Source of the DNA: Metabacillus idriensis
GTDB lineage: Bacteria; Bacillota; Bacilli; Bacillales; Bacillaceae
Length of the DNA stretch: 64,000 bases
Direction of reading: 5' to 3'
Assembly (NCBI RefSeq): GCF_009674765.1
Contig: NZ_WKKF01000010.1
Coordinates: forward strand, 41,825 to 105,824
Positions 50,879-60,059 of the stretch are shown piece by piece. Each line of letters starts with the position of its first letter. The first letter of the stretch is position 1. The notes beneath the pieces were generated by a model. That model made no database searches and was not told where the DNA came from. It saw nothing but the letters and a program-made list of their open reading frames with translations. Both the position numbers and the translations under genes were made by a program.

Positions 50879-51256
50879 AGAAAAGCGGAATCGCCTGGTT
50901 AGCTCCGACAGACAGATAAGGATCCGGCTGAAAAGGCGCTTTTTGCCTTTACAGACGGAGCCGTTCTGGCCGAGGAGTTAGGCGATGGAGCTGGACAAAT
51001 AGAAAAGCGGAGCCGACTGGTCAGACTCAGGCAGGCAGATAAGGATCAGCCAGTGAAGGCGCTTTTTGCCTTTGCTGGCTGTTCCGTTCTGGCCGAGGGG
51101 CTAGGAGGCGGAGCTGGACAATGTGTATTACGAAAACCCCGTTTAGCTCCGACAGACAGATAAGAATTCACCCAAAAATTCCGGTTTTCGCCTTTTTGGG
51201 AGAATTTGTTCTGGCCGAGGGGCTAGGCGATTGAGCTGGACATTGAGAAAAGCAAA
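50879..51256 (+). repeat. Three tandem REP-like repeats (family B)
   Basis: Units at 50879-50997, 51001-51119 and about 51130-51243, plus the first bases of a fourth at 51244. Shared: AGAAAAGCGG start, AGCTCCGACAGACAGATAAG, GTTCTGGCCGAGG and GCTGGACA end. Central arms differ and are self-complementary: unit 2 AGCCAG/CTGGCT, unit 3 AATTCACCCAAAAA/TTTTTGGGAGAATT. The outer TCGCCT/AGGCGA arms of unit 1 also pair. No coding potential. Confidence 0.85.
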
Positions 51257-51295
51257 TCCCCTAAAAGTTCCTTTTTGACTTTTTAGGGGATTTTG
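51255..51295 (-). terminator. Terminator hairpin at the end of the 51261 frame
   Basis: AAATCCCCTAAAA and TTTTAGGGGATTT form a 13-bp stem around a 14-base loop; the stop codon of the minus-strand frame is inside it. Confidence 0.65.
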
Positions 51296-51497
51296 TTTTG
51301 ACTGTGAATATTAATTGGATAGAAAACGGTCCCGCATTATCATCTAGGAGGTTTTTGGAAAAAAGATCACACTGAATATCTGCAACGACAGGAATCAGCT
51401 CTCCGTCTTTTTTCAGCCAATTATCCATAAGACCTGCGTGCTTAAAGAATTCAATTCGTGCTTCTTCAAAATAAGAAATTGGTGCGGTATTGTTCAT
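51261..51497 (-). CDS. Hypothetical 78-residue protein, possibly truncated
   Basis: MNNTAPISYFEEARIEFFKH starts a soluble protein with FSKNLLDDNAGPFSIQLIF in the middle; the last residues (KTKSPKKSKRNF) are encoded within a terminator hairpin. No good ribosome site precedes the ATG. It may be a real small protein or the remnant of a gene cut by the neighbouring repeats. Family not recognised. Confidence 0.4.
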   Translation of the reverse strand: MNNTAPISYFEEARIEFFKHAGLMDNWLKKDGELIPVVADIQCDLFSKNLLDDNAGPFSIQLIFTVKTKSPKKSKRNF

Positions 51498-51687
51498 ATG
51501 CCAGTATTTCCGCTAAATTGGCAAGTATCTTACCAAGGCCCGCAAGTTAAAGAAGAAATTTGGAAAGTATTTCACCCGTTTCAGCGAGTAAATCAACAAA
51601 CGTCTTGAATCCCTGTGTTAAATCCACATCTGAAATAGATATTCATACTATCATGAACCAGCATGCCTTCTATACACCCATTTTTCA

Positions 51688-52401
51688 TCAAGATCTTTGT
51701 TCTTTAAGCTTAATACACCCATATAAAAAGAGAAAACTCGCAATCATAAAAGCCTCCATCCATAGCAAATACCACGGCCAATTCCCAAGGAAATCTAAAA
51801 GAGAGGCATTCTCAGGTTTTTTCATGATATATAAATAATTTGAGCCGATAATTTTATTAAAAAGATAAATGCAGCCGGCATATACATTGACGATCAGCAC
51901 CGAAATCCACAAAGAGCGCCAGGATGGAAGAAAGTGATAGGCCAGTATCATAAATAAGCATGCAAGAATCACTCCTCCATGTGACAAAAAGAAAACGACA
52001 TACTGAAAATGCGGAAAAGAAAACGGCCCAAGGTCCGGTGTAAGTATGGCCTGAATCGAGCTTGCAATTCCCGCAAAATACAGAAACTGAAACATTCTGA
52101 AGCTTTTAGCCATCAGCATAATGATGGCCAGGAGAACAGCAAGATCACTGAGCTGAAGCGGAAGTGAAGATTTGAGTGTCCATGCCCTTTCGCTTATCAG
52201 CCACAGCTGCTGCACAAACATGGAAAGAAAAAGAAGAACTGCGAATGCAATACGGACGGGGCCTCTTATTAATTTTACCCTTTCCTTAAAAACAACTAGA
52301 AGCACAGTCAGAAAAAGGATGATAGCCAATGTCCATATATGTTCCGCTGAAAACAAACGGAAATCTTCAAGTTGTGGGTCGTGCTGAAAGTATTCGTTCA
52401 T
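51688..52401 (-). CDS. TIGR02206-type membrane protein (YwaF-like)
   Basis: A 237-residue protein with about seven membrane segments: FSAEHIWTLAIILFLTVLL, SLPLQLSDLAVLLAIIML, and SFPHFQYVVFFLSHGGVILAC with NKIIGSNYLYIMKKPENAS, all marks of the YwaF/TIGR02206 family. The start follows GGAG by 8 bases. It is downstream of the ABC-2 genes but separated by a terminator, so it is expressed separately. Function unknown. Confidence 0.88.
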   Translation of the reverse strand: MNEYFQHDPQLEDFRLFSAEHIWTLAIILFLTVLLVVFKERVKLIRGPVRIAFAVLLFLSMFVQQLWLISERAWTLKSSLPLQLSDLAVLLAIIMLMAKSFRMFQFLYFAGIASSIQAILTPDLGPFSFPHFQYVVFFLSHGGVILACLFMILAYHFLPSWRSLWISVLIVNVYAGCIYLFNKIIGSNYLYIMKKPENASLLDFLGNWPWYLLWMEAFMIASFLFLYGCIKLKEQRS

Positions 52402-52466
52402 TCATGCCACTCCGTTTTTCTCATTAGTTTGCGGCAATAGCGACAAGTCTATGCTGAAAAGCAGTG

Positions 52467-52498
52467 CAAAAAAAACGAGCTGACCCAAAGTCAGCTCA
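52467..52498 (-). terminator. Terminator of the ABC-2 operon
   Basis: GAGCTGAC/GTCAGCTC stem, 5-base loop, then an eight-T run on the minus strand. Confidence 0.9.
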
Positions 52499-52508
52499 GA
52501 ATCCTCTA

Positions 52509-53303
52509 TTACGTTCCTGTACTCGCATATGCCCGAAGACCGTACAGCCAGAAAACATAAGCAAGTGCAATGCTCCCCACTCCAACCAAAGGCGAGACTG
52601 CACCGACAAATGTGTATCCATTTCGGTCCAAAAACCAAGCTGCCGGATAAAAGGCGGTAAAACCATAAGGAATGATCCATGTCAAAAATACGCGAATGGT
52701 CTTGTTATATATGGTAAGCGGGTATTTCGCAAATTCACTTAAATTAAAAACCGCATAGACAACAGGAAGACTATCAACCATCCAAAACGAAAACGTGGCA
52801 AAGAATAAATTAATGGCGATGTAGATCAGACCGCTTGAGATAATCATTATTACAAGCATGACCCAGTCCATCACCCCGAATATAAGGTCCAAATGCGGAA
52901 AAGCAGTTGCCAAAATAATGATTCCAATGGCAAGCTGTCCGAGACCATCCTGCTGCAGTCTGTCAGCACATACATGGAAAAGCGGATTAATCGGTCTGAT
53001 TAAGAGCCGGTCCATTTGCCCCGGGCGGACATACTGCCAGCCAAGGGTCCATAAATTGTCAAAGAAAATATGATGCAGCGATCTTCCCGCAGCTGCGATT
53101 CCATAAATAAATAAGATCTCATAAAATGTCCAGCCATTGATTTGCTCAATATGGTCGAAGACAACTTTTACAAAGAAGATGCTTGCAAACTGCTGCAGCA
53201 TAACACTGATCACACCGATAAAAAAATCCACTCTGTACTCCATCATTACTTTTATATGATTTTTAGCAAAAATATAATATAGCTTTGCATATCGTTTCAG
53301 CAT
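52509..53303 (-). CDS. ABC-2 family permease (second subunit)
   Basis: A 264-residue membrane protein of the DUF990/ABC-2 type with six hydrophobic segments: MEYRVDFFIGVISVMLQQFA, VRPGQMDRLLIRPINPLFHV and FPAAWFLDRNGYTF-like C-terminus. It pairs with the upstream permease and the ATPase in a three-gene exporter operon. GGGGGCGGAATT precedes the ATG, within the end of the upstream gene. Substrate unknown; such exporters often carry peptides, antibiotics or lipids. Confidence 0.88.
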   Translation of the reverse strand: MLKRYAKLYYIFAKNHIKVMMEYRVDFFIGVISVMLQQFASIFFVKVVFDHIEQINGWTFYEILFIYGIAAAGRSLHHIFFDNLWTLGWQYVRPGQMDRLLIRPINPLFHVCADRLQQDGLGQLAIGIIILATAFPHLDLIFGVMDWVMLVIMIISSGLIYIAINLFFATFSFWMVDSLPVVYAVFNLSEFAKYPLTIYNKTIRVFLTWIIPYGFTAFYPAAWFLDRNGYTFVGAVSPLVGVGSIALAYVFWLYGLRAYASTGT

Positions 53304-53315
53304 AATTCCGCCCCC

Positions 53316-54104
53316 TTACCCGCCAAAAATCGTTACCTTTTTAATTGCCTGAGCCCAAATCAGCTTCATGACAAGGAACATCCCAAGGCACCATCCAAGC
53401 TGGATCAGCACGGCCAGATATACATCTTGCCCATCAATAATCCCTGTATATATAGACACAGGCGTGAATACCATTGCCTGAAACGGCAAGTAAGAGCTGA
53501 TTGTCTCAAGCCATCCTGGAAAAAGAGTAATCGGAACGAGCGCTCCTGAGAAAAATGTAATAACTCCTTCTTTCAAAACCCGAAGACCCCATACGTTTAC
53601 TGTCCAAAAAGCGACAATCCCGATCATCAAATCAAAAAATGTTCCAATCCAAATGCCAAGACCGGCACTGATTACAAATAAAATCGCAGCTTCAGGCGAA
53701 GCAGGAATTGTAATATGTATAAAGATAAATGCGATGACCATCAGCGGAAGAGTTTCTCTGAATAAGTGAGTGATTTTTCCTCCAAAGTCCATAAAAATCA
53801 GTTTAAAAATCACATCATAAGGCCTCATTAGTTCAATGGCGATATTTCCATGTCTAATTTCTTGTGCAAGCTCATTGCCTGCACCTGATACATAGCCTTG
53901 AATGAACATCGCAACAACGATGTAGGTCAGCATATCCTGAAGCGTCAAATTTTGGATCATGTCCTTGCCCGCATATACGGCATGCCAGAAATAAAACATA
54001 ATCATCAGGCGCATGACAGATGAGATTGTTCCGGCCCAATACCATGCAGAATAAGCTGTATTGATCTGCATTTGGGATTTGGCGAACATCAAGTATTTTG
54101 TCAA
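53316..54104 (-). CDS. ABC-2 family permease (first subunit)
   Basis: A 262-residue permease with about six membrane segments (MFIQGYVSGAGNELAQEIRH, GNIAIELMRPYDVIFKLIFM, ITLFPGWLETISSYLPFQAMVF) of the DUF990 group. The start is TTG 54104, 8 bases after GGGGGG located at the end of the ATPase gene. It forms the membrane part of the exporter with the next gene; the two permeases are homologous and probably heterodimerise. Confidence 0.88.
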   Translation of the reverse strand: MTKYLMFAKSQMQINTAYSAWYWAGTISSVMRLMIMFYFWHAVYAGKDMIQNLTLQDMLTYIVVAMFIQGYVSGAGNELAQEIRHGNIAIELMRPYDVIFKLIFMDFGGKITHLFRETLPLMVIAFIFIHITIPASPEAAILFVISAGLGIWIGTFFDLMIGIVAFWTVNVWGLRVLKEGVITFFSGALVPITLFPGWLETISSYLPFQAMVFTPVSIYTGIIDGQDVYLAVLIQLGWCLGMFLVMKLIWAQAIKKVTIFGG

Positions 54105-54117
54105 CTCTCATACCCCC

Positions 54118-55113
54118 CTAAAGTCCGCGGTTATATATTTCTTCCACAATCGTCTCTATCTTGGGATCATTTAACGAAAGATCGATAATTTCATTTTCAG
54201 CAAGAACAGCTGAAATCACTTCTGATGCAGAGATTTGTTTTTGTGAAAAAGCAAGTATCACCTTCTGCTGCTGTTCTTCATCAATCATGCTCATTTCCAC
54301 CCGTTCTTTTATAGACTGGGGATATGAAAACGATTGCACATTTTTTACTTCAAAATGGATTTCTCTCTTCGCTGCAAACTTGTCTTTAATGGCATGCAAA
54401 TCCCCATCATATAAAATCGCACCATTATCGATGATAATGATTCGATTGCAGATTTCTTCAATGTCCTGCATGTCATGGGTGGTAAGCAGAACAGTCGTTC
54501 CAAATCGCGCATTCATTTCTTTAATAAATTTGCGGATTCTCACCTTTACTGCAACATCAAGACCAATGGTCGGCTCATCCAAATAAACGACATCAGGTCT
54601 GTGCAAAAATGCAGCTGCAAGCTCACATCTCATTTTTTGCCCCAATGACAGCTGTCTCACGGGAATGGACAGCAGCGGTTCCAGCTGAAGCACCTCTGTA
54701 AATAGCCCCAGTGTCTCCTGGTACTGCTCTTCCGGAACTTCATAAATGTGCTTCAGCAAATCAAACGACTCAGAAACCGGAATATCCCAAAACAGCTGGG
54801 TCCTTTGGCCAAAAACGGCGCCAATCTGCTTTGCATTTTGTTTTCTGTTTTTATAGGGAACAATTCCTCCTACCTTTACTTCACCGGAAGAAGGCGTCAG
54901 AATGCCTGTCAGCATTTTTATCGTTGTCGACTTTCCTGCTCCATTAGCGCCGATATAGCCAATCATTTCCCCTTTTTCAATCTTAAAATTAACCCCTTTT
55001 ACCGCTGTCTTCGTCACATAAGTCCGTTTGAAAAGGGATTTCATCGCGCCTCTAAGACCCGGATCCCGTTTCACCAGCTTGTATTCCTTCTTTAAATCTC
55101 TTACTTCAATCAC
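54118..55113 (-). CDS. ABC transporter ATP-binding protein
   Basis: A 331-residue ATPase: Walker A GYIGANGAGKSTTIKML, Q-loop, signature LSLGQKMRCELAAAFLH, Walker B VVYLDEPTIGLD and the switch TTHDMQDIEE. The 80-residue C-terminal extension after the nucleotide-binding domain is typical for partners of DUF990 permeases. The start is GTG 55113 after AAAGGGGG. It is the first gene of the three-gene operon with 13- and 12-base gaps. Confidence 0.93.
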   Translation of the reverse strand: MIEVRDLKKEYKLVKRDPGLRGAMKSLFKRTYVTKTAVKGVNFKIEKGEMIGYIGANGAGKSTTIKMLTGILTPSSGEVKVGGIVPYKNRKQNAKQIGAVFGQRTQLFWDIPVSESFDLLKHIYEVPEEQYQETLGLFTEVLQLEPLLSIPVRQLSLGQKMRCELAAAFLHRPDVVYLDEPTIGLDVAVKVRIRKFIKEMNARFGTTVLLTTHDMQDIEEICNRIIIIDNGAILYDGDLHAIKDKFAAKREIHFEVKNVQSFSYPQSIKERVEMSMIDEEQQQKVILAFSQKQISASEVISAVLAENEIIDLSLNDPKIETIVEEIYNRGL

Positions 55114-55369
55114 TGTTTGATTCCCCCTTTCAGAATCAGAGTCTCTATTTAACTATAAAATTATAGAATGATTTGAAATTTTTGTAAATCATTTTTTATG
55201 CGCTTACATGGAATAATCGAACTGTATTTTAGTAGATAAATAGATGTACGCAGTTTTTTCTCCGGCCAATAATCCCTGTACAAAATCCGACTATAGTAGA
55301 ATGTGACAAAGTTGTACAAATGGTAAAATTCACTATATATACTAACCGTGAATTTGAGGAGTGAGAGGC

Positions 55370-56554
55370 ATGAATAGGCGGATTTGTATAGTTGGCAGCG
55401 GTACAGCAGGTCTTCATCTGGCTTATGCTCTTAAAAAAGATTTTGATGTGACAGTGATTTCTCATCGCACACCCGAACAAATCAGAAATGGCAGAATTCA
55501 GTCTACACAAGTGCATTTTGGCTCCACACTTGAAAGAGAAAGTCGATTTTCCATGCCAAAATGGAGTGCACAAACACTCATTGAAAGCATCCATATAACC
55601 ATCGGGCAGCAAAAGCTGTTTGCTGGAATGCTTACTGAACCTGCACTTTCTGTTGATCAGCGCTTCTATTTTTCACATTGCATGGAGGAACTAGAAGCCA
55701 GTAAGGTAAATATTCTATTAAAAAAAATTAATGATGAGAATATCAATGAAATAATTGAAGAATTTGACTTGGTTATTGACTGTACTGGTAAAAAAGGTCC
55801 CCTTTTCCCCTTTCCGATTGAGAGAGATTTATCACCCTTTCATATACCTCATAGAAAATGCATCGTTGGATACTTTAATGGCATAGAGCCGCTTACACCT
55901 CAAGGAATAAATGTAGCCATTCTGCCAGGGGAAGGCGAAATGTTTGAAATACCTGCATTAACAAATAAAGGGCCAGTAACAATCTTGTTTGTTATGGCCA
56001 TTCAAGACAGGAAATTAGATGTATTTAGAGCAATCCGATCATCAGATGAATTCACTCTAAAAATGAGGGCGGTTTTAGATGACTTTTTCCCGGAAATTGC
56101 AAGCCGTATGGACAAGGCAAACTTTGCATTGAATGACGAAAAAGGGTACCTTCAAACGGCGATCACATCCGTTATTCGAAAGCCTTATACCCTAATAAAA
56201 AATAAATTGGCAGTTGGGTGCGGAGACAGCGTGTTTCTGAATGATCCAATTACAGGACAAGGCTGCAATCTTTCTTCTTATTGCGCTGAAAAACTCTATG
56301 AGACGTTGATTGAATTCAAAAATGATCCTTGGAATGCACAGCTAGGGGAGTCATATTGGAAGAGAACGAAACCATTTGTCAAGCAAGTGACAGAATGGAC
56401 AAACGCGATGACAATGCCTTTGCCTGAGCATGTTATCGAACAGCTCCTTCAAGGTTCAAAGGATCAGACAAAAGCCGATCGAATTGCCGGCTGGTTTGCT
56501 GATCCAAGAACTGCTTATCAGGATATTTTTCAAGCAGCAAAATCCAGTTCTTAA
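55370..56554 (+). CDS. FAD-dependent monooxygenase of the styrene/indole monooxygenase (StyA) family
   Basis: A 394-residue flavoprotein: N-terminal Rossmann motif ICIVGSGTAGLHLAYALKKD, STQVHFGSTLERE, and the C-terminal FAD loop VGCGDSVFLNDPITGQGCNL characteristic of StyA/SMO proteins. These two-component monooxygenases epoxidise styrene or hydroxylate indole with FADH2 from a StyB reductase. No StyB-like gene is in the window. The start is ATG 55370, 8 bases after GAGGAG; GTG 55361 is less likely. Divergent from the ABC operon. Confidence 0.87.
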   Translation: MNRRICIVGSGTAGLHLAYALKKDFDVTVISHRTPEQIRNGRIQSTQVHFGSTLERESRFSMPKWSAQTLIESIHITIGQQKLFAGMLTEPALSVDQRFYFSHCMEELEASKVNILLKKINDENINEIIEEFDLVIDCTGKKGPLFPFPIERDLSPFHIPHRKCIVGYFNGIEPLTPQGINVAILPGEGEMFEIPALTNKGPVTILFVMAIQDRKLDVFRAIRSSDEFTLKMRAVLDDFFPEIASRMDKANFALNDEKGYLQTAITSVIRKPYTLIKNKLAVGCGDSVFLNDPITGQGCNLSSYCAEKLYETLIEFKNDPWNAQLGESYWKRTKPFVKQVTEWTNAMTMPLPEHVIEQLLQGSKDQTKADRIAGWFADPRTAYQDIFQAAKSSS

Positions 56555-56561
56555 GTAAGAG

Positions 56562-56594
56562 GAAGGGTGAATCCCAGCGGTTCACCCTTCTTTC
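56562..56594. terminator. Terminator after the StyA-like gene
   Basis: GAAGGGTGAA/TTCACCCTTC stem with a 9-base loop; serves the convergent gene as well. Confidence 0.8.
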
Positions 56595-57106
56595 ATTCTA
56601 GCGGCATTACGAAAGCGAATAATGGAAAAATCCAAAGAAGATAAAAGAATATGATTGCGGATTGGATATAAGTTTGGAGTAAACCTCAGCTCGGCGTTTT
56701 CCTTCAGAAGCTTCTCCAGTAAATCTCCTGCAGGCTCAACTTTAATCGGAACAGCTTCTTCACTGGATACATAGTATCCGGCTGTTTTCGCTCCTTCAAA
56801 CAGCTCGAATGATCCCGGATTAAATGAATATAGATATAAATTTGTCCTTCGGATCCGCTCAAGCCATGAGGTTTCAATGACAATAATCTTATCTGCTATA
56901 CTCTCTGCAAAGAATCTGGCTGAATCCTCTTCCGTCGTTTTTTCACCCTTCCAATAAATAACCCTTGGACAATCGCGCGGAAAATAATAGTGAAGTGCGT
57001 GCTCCTGATCTATTGCCCAGACTACTGGATGAAGACTTGGAAAAGAGGCAGATTGCCTCGGTTTAAATATGTCTATAGAAGGATCTTCACTAAAGTGATA
57101 CAGCAT
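56582..57106 (-). CDS. DUF6886-type protein (174 aa)
   Basis: A soluble protein: MLYHFSEDPSIDIFKPRQSA, HPVVWAIDQEHALHYYFPRD CPRVIYW and RRTNLYLYSFNPGSFELFEG. The N-terminal HFSEDPxI and VWAID pattern resembles ADP-ribosyltransferase-like or DUF6886 proteins found in bacilli; function unknown. AGGAG precedes the ATG by 10 bases. A MITE end lies 30 bases upstream. Confidence 0.7.
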   Translation of the reverse strand: MLYHFSEDPSIDIFKPRQSASFPSLHPVVWAIDQEHALHYYFPRDCPRVIYWKGEKTTEEDSARFFAESIADKIIVIETSWLERIRRTNLYLYSFNPGSFELFEGAKTAGYYVSSEEAVPIKVEPAGDLLEKLLKENAELRFTPNLYPIRNHILLSSLDFSIIRFRNAARMKEG

Positions 57107-57137
57107 TTTTTTAGGGCTCCTATTCTTTTTTTTAAAA

Positions 57138-57166
57138 GGCTGTTTTCTTATAGATTATTGTTTTTT
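57138..57166 (+). repeat. MITE left-end remnant
   Basis: GGCTGTTTTCTTATAG then ATTATTGTTTT match the left end of the MITE family; the rest and the target duplication are missing. The remaining 57167-57315 shows no feature. Confidence 0.55.
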
Positions 57167-57315
57167 CGTATTGCTAAATCAGTTTTGACGCCGTAAATTG
57201 GGTATGGAGGTATGAATTTCGATCTGTTTCTTTATAAATGTTTATTAAGCACGGTTTGCAGTATTTTTTTTCATGTTGCGCAGCTTTTTTTGCTGCATTC
57301 GCTAACACCTTCTCC

Positions 57316-57786
57316 TTACTCAAACATCAGCACCCCAGGATCTTTGTCATAACAATGCACGAGCATCGCGTGCAGCTGGCCGCGATGATGATACAAATGA
57401 GCTGAAATTTCCAGCAGCCATTCAAACCGGGTATATACGGTTCCCCAATAAGAGGTCATTTTCTGATGAAGTTCTCTTTCGTTAAATTGATTGAACCGTT
57501 CTGATAATAGATTGTAATTCTTCATCAATTCTTCTTTTATGTCTTGAAGGTTATTTAAAGTATAAAAAGAATAAAAGCTGGCCATCTCATCCCCGCTTGC
57601 TCCATCAGATATCAGCAGATCCGCTTGACAGATCATCGCCATGTGTTCAAGCAGTTCTCCGATTGAATGTTTGTCAGCTGTCGGCCTTTTCATCAGATCA
57701 CTATCTTCTAGCGTATCAATAATTTTAATAATCGTATCAATGGCCACTACAATTTGATGCAAGGCATTTTTAACATATGGATTCAA
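57316..57786 (-). CDS. DinB-family protein
   Basis: A 156-residue four-helix-bundle protein: SIGELLEHMAMICQADLLI with the first metal histidine, and SAHLYHHRGQLHAMLVH with the second His pair, the DinB/YfiT metal site. These proteins are often thiol-dependent transferases, including bacillithiol S-transferases, but activity here is unknown. The start is TTG 57786 behind AGGAGGAG. Confidence 0.87.
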   Translation of the reverse strand: MNPYVKNALHQIVVAIDTIIKIIDTLEDSDLMKRPTADKHSIGELLEHMAMICQADLLISDGASGDEMASFYSFYTLNNLQDIKEELMKNYNLLSERFNQFNERELHQKMTSYWGTVYTRFEWLLEISAHLYHHRGQLHAMLVHCYDKDPGVLMFE

Positions 57787-57853
57787 GCGTTAAACTCCTC
57801 CTCACCTGTTACCTCTTTTAATTAATTATCGGCTAATTACCATTCCTCTACAA

Positions 57854-57893
57854 GAAAAAAAAGCCGCTCTATTCGTTAGAATAAAGCAGCTGA
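57854..57893 (-). terminator. Terminator of the second LTA synthase gene
   Basis: Imperfect 13-bp stem (AGCTGCTTTATTC with GAATAGAGCGGCT) followed on the minus strand by eight T. Confidence 0.8.
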
Positions 57894-57903
57894 TTTCAAA
57901 AGG

Positions 57904-59760
57904 TTAATATAGCTTGTTAATTAGATCATTTTCCAAAAACATCGTTGATAATTCGATGTCTTTATACAACTTGTTATAGTTCTCTCTGCATGCCTCAATG
58001 TCTGTTTCTTTTTTAGTTTGATTATCAATGCATTTACCAGATGAAAAGACCCCATCATGTGAAGCAATGTAATCATAGTCATCCGAGTAGAAAGAATAGC
58101 GGGTCGTCTCATATGCAAAGCCCGCAAAGCCCTCATGTTCAGCATCAAGCGGTTTCCCGAACTGAATCAGCTTCTGATCAATTCCAAGCAATGACGTAAT
58201 CGTTGGAAAGATATCCATCTGGCTCGCAGTTACTTCATTGACAATCCCCTCTGTCTGCTCTGGATGATGAATGATCAGCGGGATGTTGAATTGTTCTTTT
58301 TCATTAAAATCAACACCAAGCAGCTTACCAATTTCCTCTTTATCCATTGGAAGCGGTCCATAGTGATCGCCATACACAACAAAGATTGTATCATCCCACA
58401 GGTTTTTCTCTTTCAAATCTTCGATAAATAGACCAATTGTCTCATCGAAATATTTTGTAGCCTGCAAATAATGACCTGTATTTGTACCTTCAAATCTTTT
58501 TGGAAGATTTAAATATTGATAATCTTTCGGCATAACAAACGGACGATGGTTTGTAAGCGAGACAATGAAGTTATAGAAAGGCTTTTTGTCTTCCGTGTAA
58601 ATCTCAGCCATTTGATTAAAGATGCTTTCATCTGAAATACCAAGCCCAATCATTTCATCGGCTTTAATTTTCGGATGATTCTTATGATAAAACGTTTGAT
58701 ATCCCTGTTCCGGATAAGCCTGATGACGATTCCAGAAATCGGGATTATTGCCATGTGTCGCACTTGTTGAATAGCCTTCACGCTTTAATACATTTGCGAG
58801 TGACATGTATTCGTTAAAAGGATAAGCATTATATACACCTTTAGGTGCCATCGGATACAAAGAATTATTGGAAACAAATTCAGCATCAGATGTGTTTCCG
58901 CGACCTATTTGCAGATAGGCGTTCGGATAATAATGACTTTCTCCAATCAATTTGTTCAGATTTGGCGTAATCTCTTCCCCGTTCACTTTCATTCCAACCG
59001 GGAACGTGTTTAAAGATTCCGCTTGAACAACGACAACGTTTTTCCCTTTAAATTTACCGTAATAAGGTGACTCTTTTTGCAGCTCCTGATTTTCACTAAA
59101 GTATGCCCGCAGCTCTTTTACTTGTTTTTTGTCATTCAGGAAGGTTTCCTTGGCAAAAGCCTGTTTCAGCATATTTTGTTTTAAATCGTAAATGTGTGCA
59201 GGAAGAATACCTGTCAGGGAAACTTTATATTGATCGGAAAATGTGTCTTTCAAAGGATAAAAAGACGTGAACAATAGTGCTGCAGCCCCAGCGGCAAAAG
59301 CAATTCTGCTGAAAGCTTTCCGGGGTTCATCCTGTTTGATCACATAATAGACGCTTAATAAAACAGCAAAGAGAACGACATCAATCCAGTAATAATAATC
59401 GGCCGGATAGACAAGGGATATAATCGAATCTTTCACATGACCTAACTGATCAGCCTGTCCAAGCAGCTTTACGTTTAAAATGGCATCATAATACCGTTCA
59501 TACACAGCGTCTGCATATAGGAGAAAAGATAGGATGAAATAAATGAAGAAAGCGGTGATGAATTTAAATTTCGATCTTCCAGTTACTAAGAGGCTTGTTA
59601 AACATAAAGCAAAACCGGCAGAGGCAAGCAGGATATATTTCTTATGAGGTGATAATTCCAGTTCGTTTACAAAGTACAGGGTTTTGAACATCCAAAAAAC
59701 CGTAATAACCCCTATGGTCAGAAGAAAAAGCACCATATTCTTTCTGTTTATTGATGTCAA
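57904..59760 (-). CDS. LTA synthase-family protein, YvgJ/primase-like
   Basis: A 618-residue member of the LtaS family with five N-terminal membrane segments and an extracellular sulfatase-type domain: Glu248 in VQAESL, catalytic Thr290 in GRGNTSDAEF, and VVYGDHYG. The length is close to that of B. subtilis YvgJ (617), which primes lipoteichoic acid synthesis, but other paralogues (YqgS, YfnI) cannot be ruled out by eye. The start is TTG 59760 after AAAGGTG. The C-terminus contains two cysteines (SGKCIDNQ, EACREN), unlike the copy at 11879. Confidence 0.87.
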   Translation of the reverse strand: MTSINRKNMVLFLLTIGVITVFWMFKTLYFVNELELSPHKKYILLASAGFALCLTSLLVTGRSKFKFITAFFIYFILSFLLYADAVYERYYDAILNVKLLGQADQLGHVKDSIISLVYPADYYYWIDVVLFAVLLSVYYVIKQDEPRKAFSRIAFAAGAAALLFTSFYPLKDTFSDQYKVSLTGILPAHIYDLKQNMLKQAFAKETFLNDKKQVKELRAYFSENQELQKESPYYGKFKGKNVVVVQAESLNTFPVGMKVNGEEITPNLNKLIGESHYYPNAYLQIGRGNTSDAEFVSNNSLYPMAPKGVYNAYPFNEYMSLANVLKREGYSTSATHGNNPDFWNRHQAYPEQGYQTFYHKNHPKIKADEMIGLGISDESIFNQMAEIYTEDKKPFYNFIVSLTNHRPFVMPKDYQYLNLPKRFEGTNTGHYLQATKYFDETIGLFIEDLKEKNLWDDTIFVVYGDHYGPLPMDKEEIGKLLGVDFNEKEQFNIPLIIHHPEQTEGIVNEVTASQMDIFPTITSLLGIDQKLIQFGKPLDAEHEGFAGFAYETTRYSFYSDDYDYIASHDGVFSSGKCIDNQTKKETDIEACRENYNKLYKDIELSTMFLENDLINKLY

Positions 59761-60059
59761 TCTATATTCACACCTTTACGTAGATTAATAAAAAAATAGA
59801 TCTTTATATTCAGTTAATCATAGCAAAACAAGCTAGCTTAATAAAGACAAATTTAACAAAAACTTAACATTCCTTTACAAACAGTTAAAGTATGTGACAT
59901 CTATTATTTACATCGGCGTAAACCACTTAACCGTATAAGGATTTATGCTTATACAAAAACTTCACAAAACTTTAACACATTCAGGAATGAAAAATGAATA
60001 AATTTTATGATATAGTTTTCTTAGTCAAATTTGACCAAAGAATAAGGAGGACACCATTT
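59761..60059. other. Intergenic region between LTA synthase and RND permease
   Basis: Divergent promoter region, AT-rich, no gene seen. It contains the palindrome at 60024-60035. Confidence 0.5.
60024..60035. promoter_or_regulatory. Palindrome before the RND permease gene
   Basis: GTCAAATTTGAC is a perfect 12-base palindrome (TTAGTCAAA/TTTGACCAA with one mismatch when extended), 25 bases before the start codon and directly upstream of the AAGGAGG; candidate operator for a TetR- or MarR-type repressor not present in the window. Confidence 0.45.

Noticed and set aside
50879-51256. Possible CRISPR array because of regular 120-bp repeats
   Set aside because: Repeats are long, palindromic and adjacent, without uniform unique spacers, and no cas genes are present.
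57180-57205. GTTTTG followed by GGGTAT on the plus strand
   Set aside because: The spacer is 12 bases, too short, and no gene follows on that strand.
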